A stretch of 64,000 nt of DNA, from the NCBI RefSeq assembly GCF_007097395.1, contig NZ_VKDC01000006.1, forward strand, positions 396,073 through 460,072, in the 5' to 3' direction. The DNA is from Fulvivirga sp. M361 (GTDB taxonomy: Bacteria > Bacteroidota > Bacteroidia > Cytophagales > Cyclobacteriaceae). The position numbers were made by a program, and so were the translations under genes. Every line of letters starts with the position of its first letter. Positions within the stretch are counted from its first letter, which is position 1. The notes under the pieces are model-generated. The model was not told the DNA's origin, made no database searches, and saw only the letters and a list, made by a program, of their open reading frames with translations. Positions 26,185 through 35,500 of the stretch are shown here, in pieces.

Positions 26185-27207
26185 ATGCAAAAAGCCAATC
26201 ATCAAATTCTGGAATTAATTAAAAACGAGCATTTCGTCCAGTGGATCGTAACCCCTTCGGAAGAATCGACACACTACTGGTCTAAATGGATGCTAACACA
26301 CCCGGATAGAAAAAAGGACGTAGAAATAGCGCGTCAGATAATTCTTTCTGCCCAGTATAGTAAGGATTACAAAATGCCTGAAGAAGATTATAACCTGGTG
26401 TTGGAAAATATTGTGAACTACAGCCAGAAAAAAGGCAACAAAGAAATTCAGTGGAACCCAAACTACTGGAAAATGGCCGGTATTGCCGCTGCGGTGGTAT
26501 TAGTGCTTTTGGCAGGTTTTATGGCTATGCGTTTTAATGTCAGTAAAAACATCCGGCATGAAGTTGCGTCTTCGGAGATGATTACAAAGACCACCTTAAA
26601 AGGGCAAAAGATGGTAGTCCAATTGCCTGACGGATCAAAAGTAATGCTCAATGCTGAAAGCGAACTGACCTATTCAACTCATTTCAAGACCAAAAGATCA
26701 GTTACATTGAAAGGAGAAGCTTTTTTTGAGGTCACAAAAGATAAAAACAGCCCGTTCACAGTTCATTCAGGAGATATAATGACGAAAGTGTTAGGTACCT
26801 CCTTCAACGTAAGGTCCTATCCCGAAGACACTGAAAACTCAATTGCCGTCGTCACTGGTAAGGTTGAGGTTTCCGATAAGCAAGGCAATCAGGCTCTCCT
26901 GGTCCCCAATGTGCGTGGTGTATTTACTCTGGAAGATAATCAACTGTTGATAGAGCCGTTCTCGGTTAATAAGGAAATAGGGTGGAAGGATGGTGTGATC
27001 CATTTCGAAGACACTCCGCTACCGCAGGTCATTGCTACACTGGAGCGATGGTATGGGGTCAGTTTTATTGTTAAGGACCGTTCGCTCCTTTTCGGTAAAT
27101 ATACAGGGACCTACAAGAATGCTTCATTGGAAAAAGTGATGAAAGGTGTCAGCTACACTACAGGGTTCGAATTCTCTTTACAAGAAAAAGAAGTAACCAT
27201 CTACTAA
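26185..27207 (+). CDS. FecR-family anti-sigma factor
   Basis: A 340-residue membrane protein. A cytoplasmic N-terminal segment (1-90) for sigma binding is followed by one helix at about 94-117 (MAGIAAAVVLVLLAGFMAM). The periplasmic FecR domain then starts around TTLKGQKMVVQLPDGSKVMLNAES and includes GEAFFEVTKDKNSPFTVHSGD and VLGTSFNVRSY. The last 70 residues (VIHFEDTPLPQVIATLERWYG and beyond) match the DUF4974/STN-like C-terminal domain. It should hold the ECF factor inactive until the STN domain of the downstream SusC protein signals substrate. Length and domain order are normal. Confidence 0.92.
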   Translation: MQKANHQILELIKNEHFVQWIVTPSEESTHYWSKWMLTHPDRKKDVEIARQIILSAQYSKDYKMPEEDYNLVLENIVNYSQKKGNKEIQWNPNYWKMAGIAAAVVLVLLAGFMAMRFNVSKNIRHEVASSEMITKTTLKGQKMVVQLPDGSKVMLNAESELTYSTHFKTKRSVTLKGEAFFEVTKDKNSPFTVHSGDIMTKVLGTSFNVRSYPEDTENSIAVVTGKVEVSDKQGNQALLVPNVRGVFTLEDNQLLIEPFSVNKEIGWKDGVIHFEDTPLPQVIATLERWYGVSFIVKDRSLLFGKYTGTYKNASLEKVMKGVSYTTGFEFSLQEKEVTIY

Positions 27208-27255
27208 AAATAAGGCCATAATGACTGTTAAAATGCCCTTCGATACCAGCTAAAA

Positions 27256-27283
27256 AAATACCAGGACAAGGATCCTGGTATTT
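27256..27283. terminator. Perfect 11-bp hairpin between fecR and susC
   Basis: AAATACCAGGA (27256-27266) and TCCTGGTATTT (27273-27283) are exact reverse complements with a 6-base loop. The stem is preceded by seven A and ends in TTT, so it resembles a terminator on either strand, though the T-run is short on the plus strand. It could separate the regulatory genes from the susCD transcript. Confidence 0.5.
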
Positions 27284-27286
27284 CGT

Positions 27287-27332
27287 CAGAATCATTCAAA
27301 ATAAGTTTGGCGACTCCATCTGAATGATTCTG
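27287..27332. promoter_or_regulatory. Perfect 12-bp inverted repeat upstream of susC
   Basis: CAGAATCATTCA (27287-27298) and TGAATGATTCTG (27321-27332) are exact reverse complements around a 22-bp spacer. It follows the 11-bp hairpin by 3 bp and ends 35 bp before the SusC start. It could be an operator for a dimeric protein or a leader hairpin; the spacer is long enough to hold promoter sequence. Confidence 0.5.
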
Positions 27333-27367
27333 TAATTAGAAAATGTTTAATAAAACACTCAAAATTA

Positions 27368-30300
27368 ATGAAAAATCATCTACCTAATGGACTTTTAAGG
27401 GAGGTAATCAAAATGTCACGTATCCTTTTTTGTGTCATTTTTATGCAAACGTTTACGGCATCGTTACTGATAGCTGCGGAATCCAAAGCGCAGGCTAAAA
27501 GCCTCTATGAGATCGACGTTGACATAAGTTTGGTGAGAGCTTCTATACCTGAGACTTTCAATCAAATAGAAGTGATTACAGGATTTAACTTTTCTTATAA
27601 CTCCGAAATTGTAAATAAAGATCAAAAGATCTTTGTTGGAGGCAAAACCAATCTGGGGAAATTACTTGAAGATATTTCCAGGCAATCCAATCTGAAATTC
27701 AAGCGCGTCGACGAAAATATACATGTTTATAAAAAGACGGGTGAAGAAAAGCCTGTGGAAGAGCGCATAAAACGTGCGCTGGAATTTGAGGTGTCCGGTC
27801 AGATTTTGGATGAAAATGGTGATGGACTTCCGGGAGCGACAGTACTGGAAAAAGGCACAACGAATGGAACGGTCACAGACTCCGGAGGTAACTTTATACT
27901 ATCAGTTTCCAATGAGAATGCTACACTGTTCATTTCTTTTGTAGGATATGAAGAAAAGGAAGTAGCGGTTAGCGGTAGGTCCAGGATCAATATAAGCATG
28001 GTGCCGGACATAGCCTCTCTCCAGGAAATTGTGGTTGTGGGCTATGGAACACAAAAAAAATCAGATCTTACCGGGTCTGTTTCCTCAGTAAAACCGGAAG
28101 AAATACAAGACCTGGCAGTGCCATCGCTTGATCAGGCAATACAGGGAAGAGCTGCAGGTGTTTTCGTAAGCCGCAATAACGGAGCGCCGGGTTCGGGAGC
28201 AGAAATATTTATCAGAGGGGCGGGTTCCATTCAGGGAACAGACCCACTTTGGATCATTGACGGTGTACGTACTGCGCCTGGCGTCAATTTTAATATGAAT
28301 GATGTTAAGACCATTGAGATACTTAAGGATGCCTCTGCTGCCGCTATTTATGGCTCTGCCGCTGCAAACGGGGTCATTATCGTTACCACGAAAAGAGGAG
28401 AGGAAGGTACGACAAAAGTAAGCTTTAATTCGTACGCAGGTGTCTCTTCACCATTAGGTCTTCCTGACCCATTGAACACAGAACAATATGCTGAAATAAA
28501 GAATGAGGCATATGACCTTGCAGGAGAGCCACGTATTCCGGCCTACGCCGATCCTGATAACTTACCGACGGTTTCGACCGATTGGATAGACGAACTGTAT
28601 GGAAATGGTACTATACAGAATTACGACCTGTCCGTTACCGGTGGAAGCGTCACTTCCAATTTCTTTATTTCGGGAAGCTATTTTAAAGAAGAAGGTACGT
28701 ACGTGGGGACTGATTTCGAACGCTATTCTTTACGGGCCAATTCTGATTTTAAGATAGGGAAACGAATAAAAGTCGGAGAGTCTCTGTTTTTAAACTATTC
28801 CGATAGAGATCCTATGAATAGTAGTAGTCGGGATTGGATCCGGGCTACTCCTGCGCTTCCTGTATTTAATCCGGATAATCGATTTGGCGGCTTTGGTACG
28901 GTAGACCGTCTGGAATACCAATATGAAGGAGGTAACCCATTAGCCAGTGAACTCAGAACGGAAGAAAGTAACAAGAATTATCGCGTGGGTGGGAATGTAT
29001 ACCTGGACATCGAGATTATTGATGGTTTAAGTGTCCGGACAAATTTAGGGGCCAATTTTAGCTTTAAGAATGACAGGACCTTTACCAATACCTATTTGGG
29101 AGGTGGCGGGGTATTAATAACTTCTGCGTCCGTTTTACAGGAATATGACGAGAATATCCGGCTTTTGGGTAATTCAGTCATCAGTTATGATAAGCAAATT
29201 AACAAACATCAATTCAAAATTCTGGCCGGATACGAAGCCATCAAAACCAATATAGAAAGATATTCGGCTTCCGGGGCCAACTTTACCGGAGGGCTGGACG
29301 TAATCGACGGTTCGGATCCTGATTCCAGAAATGCCACAGGCAGAAACTTTACAGACAGGATCTTATCCCAATTTGGACGCATTAACTATAGTTATAATGA
29401 TACATACCTTTTCACCGTAAATATCAGAAGAGATGGAAGCAGTTTTTTTGGTGAAGAAGAACGATATGGTGTATTTCCTTCCGCATCAGTAGGTTGGAGG
29501 ATTATCAATGAATCCTTTATGGATCAGTTCGCCTTTTTATCAGACCTGAAGTTACGTGCAAGCTATGGTATTTTAGGCAACAGTTCAGGGCTGGACAGGT
29601 ACCTCTATGAGGCATCCTACACGAACAGCGGGACACTCTATACTTTCGGAGATGGTCAAAACATTGCGACGGGTTTAAGGCCTTCCCGATTTGCAAATCA
29701 GGCGATAAAATGGGAAGAGATCGAAACATATAATCTGGGGCTTGACATAGCATTACTGGAAAGCAAACTTAATTTTACGGTTGATTATTATGTTAAAAAC
29801 ACCAATGATCTCCTACTCAGTGTTGGCCTGCCACCGTCGGCAGGATACTTACAGCAGGCATGGTACAACCGACCATTAAACCCCATTGTTAATGTAGGCC
29901 AGATCCAAAATAAAGGTTTAGAAATGGCGCTGTCATTCAGAGAACGTGTCAATGATAATTTCTCTTTTAATGTTTCGGCCAACGCTTCTTATAACGAGAA
30001 TGAGGTAACAAAATTAAATGAAGACGAAAGAATAGTAAGTGGGCGCTGGGATGGCGGAAACGGTAATGTTTCGGTCACGGAAGTGGGCAGGCCCCTTGGA
30101 TCGTTTTATGGCTTTATCGTAGATGGTATCATTCAAAGTGATGCAGAACTGGCAGCTTTAAACAATGGAGCTCCTGACGGGGCTTATATCAATCGTAATA
30201 CAGGGCCTGGAGACTTTAGATATCGGGATATTGGTCGATTTGATGAGAACGGCGATTTTGTTGCCGAACCGGATGGAGAGATTACCGGTGCGGATAGAAC

Positions 30301-30811
30301 TTTTATCGGAAACCCCTGGCCGAAATGGGTATATGGACTTAATGCAGGTGCAAAATTCAAAAACTTTGATCTGGCGCTCTTTTTTCAGGGAGTTCAGGGA
30401 GTGGATCGTTTTAATAGCTTCAAATCTATCACACATAACCTTGAGTCAGATTATAGCATGACTACAGATGCATTAAACAGATGGACAGCAGAAAGTCCAA
30501 ACAATGAGCAACCCAGGATCATTCTGAATGATCCTAACGGAAACCGTGCGCGGGTATCTTCTTATTACGTAGAAGACGGCTCCTACCTCAGGTTGAAAAA
30601 TGTGCAGCTGGGCTATACACTTCCTAACACGTTGGTCCAGGGACTGACCAGCCTGCGATTATACGGAAGTATTCAGAACCTTTTGACGATCACAGGATAC
30701 GAAGGGTTTGACCCTGAGTTTGACAGAGGCGGAAACGCTGACAAAGGGATTGACAGGGGAGGGTACCCTCAATCCAGGATATACACATTGGGATTACAAT
30801 TAGACTTTTAA
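27368..30811 (+). CDS. SusC-family TonB-dependent outer-membrane glycan transporter
   Basis: A 1147-residue outer-membrane transporter. After a signal peptide ending ESKAQAKS it has an STN domain (about residues 55-120) for contact with FecR. A carboxypeptidase-D-like regulatory domain follows (about 138-215, FEVSGQILDENGDGLPG to FVGYEEKEVAV). The TonB box region EIVVVGYGTQ leads into the plug domain (WIIDGVRT, DASAAAIYGSAAANGVIIVTTK) and a 22-strand barrel ending LGLQLDF. It imports oligosaccharides with the SusD lipoprotein encoded 1 bp downstream. The STN domain makes it a transducer for the sigma/FecR pair. Confidence 0.95.
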   Translation: MKNHLPNGLLREVIKMSRILFCVIFMQTFTASLLIAAESKAQAKSLYEIDVDISLVRASIPETFNQIEVITGFNFSYNSEIVNKDQKIFVGGKTNLGKLLEDISRQSNLKFKRVDENIHVYKKTGEEKPVEERIKRALEFEVSGQILDENGDGLPGATVLEKGTTNGTVTDSGGNFILSVSNENATLFISFVGYEEKEVAVSGRSRINISMVPDIASLQEIVVVGYGTQKKSDLTGSVSSVKPEEIQDLAVPSLDQAIQGRAAGVFVSRNNGAPGSGAEIFIRGAGSIQGTDPLWIIDGVRTAPGVNFNMNDVKTIEILKDASAAAIYGSAAANGVIIVTTKRGEEGTTKVSFNSYAGVSSPLGLPDPLNTEQYAEIKNEAYDLAGEPRIPAYADPDNLPTVSTDWIDELYGNGTIQNYDLSVTGGSVTSNFFISGSYFKEEGTYVGTDFERYSLRANSDFKIGKRIKVGESLFLNYSDRDPMNSSSRDWIRATPALPVFNPDNRFGGFGTVDRLEYQYEGGNPLASELRTEESNKNYRVGGNVYLDIEIIDGLSVRTNLGANFSFKNDRTFTNTYLGGGGVLITSASVLQEYDENIRLLGNSVISYDKQINKHQFKILAGYEAIKTNIERYSASGANFTGGLDVIDGSDPDSRNATGRNFTDRILSQFGRINYSYNDTYLFTVNIRRDGSSFFGEEERYGVFPSASVGWRIINESFMDQFAFLSDLKLRASYGILGNSSGLDRYLYEASYTNSGTLYTFGDGQNIATGLRPSRFANQAIKWEEIETYNLGLDIALLESKLNFTVDYYVKNTNDLLLSVGLPPSAGYLQQAWYNRPLNPIVNVGQIQNKGLEMALSFRERVNDNFSFNVSANASYNENEVTKLNEDERIVSGRWDGGNGNVSVTEVGRPLGSFYGFIVDGIIQSDAELAALNNGAPDGAYINRNTGPGDFRYRDIGRFDENGDFVAEPDGEITGADRTFIGNPWPKWVYGLNAGAKFKNFDLALFFQGVQGVDRFNSFKSITHNLESDYSMTTDALNRWTAESPNNEQPRIILNDPNGNRARVSSYYVEDGSYLRLKNVQLGYTLPNTLVQGLTSLRLYGSIQNLLTITGYEGFDPEFDRGGNADKGIDRGGYPQSRIYTLGLQLDF

Positions 30812-30812
30812 C

Positions 30813-32342
30813 ATGCGTATCATGAAAAATATACTACTAATCATACTAAGTTCATGCTTGTTTTTAGTGTCTGGCTGTGGCGATGATTTTTTAGAGGTAA
30901 CCGATGAAAACAGCCTGGTAACGGTATCTGTGTTTGAAAATTATGGAACATCAGTCGAAGCGATCAATGCTGCTTACACACCTTTAAAAGAAGTGGACCT
31001 GTACGGAGATCAAATTCACTTTTTCTTCCATCAGATCACACATGAATATGACCTGCTTTTTCAGGGAGATGACGGTTGGAACCAAATGAAAACTTTTGCG
31101 CTTACGCCGATCAACCAGACATTAGATGCGGCCTGGAATGGCCTGGGTAAAATAATATTACGATCAAACAGCGTAATCGAAGGATTGGAAGGCCTGGAAA
31201 CTTCAGGAGATTTTACAGAAGAACAAAAAAATGAATTGGTAGGACAGGCATATTTTCTAAGGGGGTTTGCATTCTTTCTGGGGGTGCGTATGTTTGGCGA
31301 ACAGCCTGTTTCAGTAGATGGTTCAGTGAGAGGTTTTCCTTTGATAACTTCTGTGCCGAGTAACCGTGAAGCTACACTTGTTTCAAGAGCTTCCGTCGAT
31401 TCAGTCTATCAACAGATCATACTGGATTTTGAGGTGGCAGAAACCTTGCTTCCTGAATCCTGGACAGGAAATGATCTGGGACGGGCCACAAAAGGTGCCG
31501 CTTCAGCTTACCTGGGTAAAGTTTACCTTTATCAGGAGGAATGGCCTAAGGCTATCGAGTACTTTGAGAAGATCATTAACAATGCTTCTTACCGGCTTTT
31601 GGACAATTTTGCAGATAACTTCAATGGTGAAGCTGAAAATGGAAGTGAATCTATCTTCGAGCTACAATTTTCTAAGGAATCGCCATTGGGTGCGTTTAAT
31701 GGAGGACCCGGGCATGTATATGCTACACGTCATGCCCCATCTGATCTCGAAGGTTTCGGTAATGTATCCGTGCCCTTGTCGTCTTTCGATAGGTTAAAAG
31801 ACGACCCCAGGGTAGGTGCCACTCTTATCAGGCCTGGTGACTTCATCCCTTTCATTGATGCAGTATATGTAGGTACAGGCGCTGAGGATTATCGGCCGAG
31901 AAAATTTGTCGATATAAATTCAAGTCAGCAGAATACTACTTTCGGTCAGACCTTTAATGGGTTCATCAATATGCCCATAATGAGACTGGCAGATGTGTAT
32001 TTAATGTATGCGGAGGCCCAGAATGAAAATGGCGGCACAACGGTAGCGCTTGAATATGTAAATAAAGTGAGACGTCGCGCTTACGGTGAGCCCATTGATG
32101 TTCCGTCAGTGATAGCCGATATAGCCGTTGCCGGAGGTGCACCTTTGCTTACCGCAATTCAAGAGGAGCGGTATATCGAACTTTTTGGAGAATGTCACAG
32201 ATGGTTCGACTTGCTACGATGGGAATTGGCTGACGACGTTTTAGGTAGCAGAGGTTTCATTACGGGTACCCATGAAGCTATGCCTATTCCAATTGACGAA
32301 ATTCAACTGAACACTGTGATCAGACAGAATGATGGATATTAA
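30813..32342 (+). CDS. SusD/RagB-family glycan-binding surface lipoprotein
   Basis: A 509-residue lipoprotein with lipobox LVSGC near residue 22, followed by GDD, an acidic run of the kind used as surface export signal. The SusD fold is shown by the N-terminal SLVTVSVFENYGTSVEAINAAY, the central TPR-like helices (GQAYFLRGFAFFLGVRMFG, RATKGAASAYLGKVYLYQEEW) and the C-terminal IMRLADVYLMYAEAQNE and EERYIELFGECHRWFDLLRW. The protein caps SusC and captures oligosaccharides at the cell surface. It starts 1 bp after the susC stop, so they form one unit, and a strong hairpin follows its stop. Ligand-binding aromatic residues cannot be assigned by eye. Confidence 0.95.
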   Translation: MRIMKNILLIILSSCLFLVSGCGDDFLEVTDENSLVTVSVFENYGTSVEAINAAYTPLKEVDLYGDQIHFFFHQITHEYDLLFQGDDGWNQMKTFALTPINQTLDAAWNGLGKIILRSNSVIEGLEGLETSGDFTEEQKNELVGQAYFLRGFAFFLGVRMFGEQPVSVDGSVRGFPLITSVPSNREATLVSRASVDSVYQQIILDFEVAETLLPESWTGNDLGRATKGAASAYLGKVYLYQEEWPKAIEYFEKIINNASYRLLDNFADNFNGEAENGSESIFELQFSKESPLGAFNGGPGHVYATRHAPSDLEGFGNVSVPLSSFDRLKDDPRVGATLIRPGDFIPFIDAVYVGTGAEDYRPRKFVDINSSQQNTTFGQTFNGFINMPIMRLADVYLMYAEAQNENGGTTVALEYVNKVRRRAYGEPIDVPSVIADIAVAGGAPLLTAIQEERYIELFGECHRWFDLLRWELADDVLGSRGFITGTHEAMPIPIDEIQLNTVIRQNDGY

Positions 32343-32354
32343 GTAACAGACGGG

Positions 32355-32393
32355 AGTAGCTGCTTTTTCTTTCATTAAGAAAAAGCAGCTACT
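32355..32393. terminator. Perfect 16-bp hairpin after susD
   Basis: AGTAGCTGCTTTTTCT (32355-32370) and AGAAAAAGCAGCTACT (32378-32393) are exact reverse complements with a 7-base loop, and GGG/CCC flanks can extend the stem past a small bulge. No T-run follows. It could be a partial terminator or a stabilising 3' structure that gives susCD more transcript than the enzymes downstream. Confidence 0.6.
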
Positions 32394-32532
32394 GTCCCCA
32401 TTTATTGAAATACCGCATTACGTCATAATCATTCCCTGTAAGTGTAAGTACACTTCCTATTTCAATTTGTAAATCAGACGGACAAACTGCTTGTCTCAAG
32501 CAATATGCCCATCTAATAAATAATGACACCTC

Positions 32533-35500
32533 ATGAAAAACATGTATCACAGATATAAAAAACTTGTCAAGACTTATGTCGTCACTTTTGTCTTGCTGGC
32601 AGGCGGCGTACATGGCTACGGGCAAACTCCAACAGCTCCAACGCATTTGAGTTCTGCCAACATCACTGAAACCTCGGTCGACCTGACCTGGAAGGCTGCG
32701 ACGGATGATATTGCCGTCACAGGATATGAAGCAGTACAACTAGGTGTAATTACTTCCATACTGCCACAAGCAGATGCATTTGTCAGAGGAGGGAGTGATG
32801 CTGGTAAGAACTACGGACAAGATGAGTTGCTTACCGTAAAAAAAGACGGTAATCTAAGCTTTATCCGTAGAACCTACCTCAAATTTGATATCTCCACCCT
32901 TCCCGTATCTTTCGGAAAGGCAATCCTGAGGCTGCATGTCATCGGTTCAGGTGTGAATAAACATGACATGCGTTTGGTACCGGACAACAGTTGGACGGAA
33001 AACGGAATTAAATGGAACAACCAACCTTCTGCTAATGCGCCGGTCATTGCTTCCTGGATTACACCTGGTGTAGGAAATATGGTAGATATTGACCTTACAG
33101 ACCTCGTGAAGACAGAGATGGCGGAAGATAAACTATTTTCTCTGCAAATCAGAAGTCAGGGGAATCGGTTTATTTCCTATGTCAGCAAAGAATCCGGCAA
33201 TACTTCTTTACGTCCGAACCTGATACTTTTTAATGAAAGTGCCACGCTTGGAACTACACCTGGCGATACTACACTCACCGTAGCCAACCTGACACCGGGT
33301 CAGACCTATGACGTTGCTGTCAAAGCGATGGACGGAGATGGTAACCGATCTGAATTAAGCAACCTTGTTTCAGTGACTACTCTTATTCCCGTAGAAGAGC
33401 CATCGGCACCCACCAACCTTACAGTAACAAGTGTAACGGAAACCACGGCAGACCTGGTATGGAACGCTTCCACGGATAATGTGGCGGTAACCGGATATGA
33501 AGCAGTAAGACTCAGTGCCGTTGATTCCTTACTTCCTCAGGCAGATGCATTTGTCAAAGGAGGAAATGATGCCAACAAGAATTTCGGACAGGACGCTAAG
33601 CTTACGGTAAAAAAAGACAATAACCAGAACCTCACCCGCAGGACTTATATGAAATTTAACCTCTCAAATATTTCCACTCCCGTAGATAAGGCAATTCTAC
33701 GACTCCATGTATTAGGTTCCGGGGTGGATACACACGATATGCGCTTGGTACCCAGTAACAGCTGGACTGAAAATGGGATTAAATGGAATAACCAGCCTTC
33801 TACTAATGGTGAAGTCATCGCTTCGTGGATCACGCCGGGGATCGGTAATATAGTATTCGTAGATCTCACAGAGTTGGTCAGAAATGAAATGACAGAAGAC
33901 AAGCTGTTTTCCGTGCAGATCCAGAGCCGGGGCTCCCGGTTCATCTCTTATGTAAGTAAAGAGTCTTCCAGTATAGATATGAGGCCGTATTTGATGCTTT
34001 TAGAGGCTACGGGGCTTAATACTACACCTGCCGCTGATACTACATTGACTATAGCTAACCTGGAACCAGGGCAGGTGTATAATGATATAGGAGTGAGAGC
34101 ATTGGATGGGGATGGGAACAAGTCTGACATCAGTAATATTGTCCGGTTCATCACCACCCCTGATCAGGCGCCAGGTCCCTTGCTGGAAGCAGAAAGCCTG
34201 GTGGATGCAGCCTCTGAATTCCCAAAAATATTTAATAACACCAATGCATCAGGGGGAAAAGTAGTGGCGAACAATTTTACGTCCACCTTTATAGACTTTC
34301 CGGATATCTATGGATTTGATGATGGCGCTTTTGTACTGAGAGTAGGATACCGGAATACCGAGGACCAGCGTAAAACTCTGGTGGTAAATGGTGACAAGCA
34401 ATTCATCACGCTGCCTAACAGCAATAACCAATTTGCTGCCACCCAGTTTTTCTTACAGCTCGATCCCGACCTCTTCAATAGCTTGAAACTGCTTACCGAC
34501 GACGGAGATACGCAAGGAGGAGATTATGACTTTTTTGTTTTGGAGAAGGGTAGTGATGAGATTCCCAATACCCCGATGGTAGACGATGTTAATGACAGCT
34601 TCGGCTGGAATTTTGCGGGTAACTACCAGGATACTACGTTATACGAATATTCATTAGATAGAGGGTCGAGCTGGCAAGACGTGACGTCTAATCCTCAGCC
34701 GGTCGGAGATATGATCTATGCCGTAGGGCAGGTCCAGGTACGGGTAAAATCTGATCCTCTGACGGGGCGCCCTGCAGGCTTTCCTTTACTATCTGATAAA
34801 GCCTACAGCATTGATGTTTCATCTCTTTCGGTAGTGCCTGGTTCCCTGATTTGGAGACTGGGTAAGGACGACCAGACGGCCAGCGAGTTTAACCCTGACT
34901 ATGGCGCTGCGGTTTCTTCTGATTCACTGCTCGTTCCCGAAGATTGGGCCACCCGGAATGACTGGAGCGTTTTGAGAAAAGGCCTGAAATTAGATCAAAA
35001 TGGCACATTGGTAGTGAACTATTCGCTAAGCCAGGTGCCCGAACATGGTGTTGAGTTACGCTTGAGAATACTGGATGCGCATCGGGTAATCCCGCAGTTA
35101 AATGTCTTCTCAAATGAAACATTGGCCGGTCTGATTCAAATTGCCGGACTGGAAGGGAGCAATGTAGACCTCAAATTCAAAGAGACTTATCGACTGTATA
35201 TTCCTAAGGAATTTTTGCAAGAAGGTGAGAATGTGCTTCGGCTATCATTGGATAACGGTCTGTTTGCCACGGATCAGGGAGATAGGTTTCACCGCTTCGT
35301 ATGGGATTACCTGGCCCTTGAGGCCCTTGGAGCCCCTGCCAATGAGCCCATTCATGGACGGTATGTGACCATAGGCAATGATTTTAGGGCCAAAAGTGAG
35401 GCCATCAAAGCACGAACAGCATTTTTACTGGCCAAATGGTGTGGCATCACCTACAGTGGAAATTGGATGAGGGTTGGGATCACTATTGAGGAAAGTGGCC

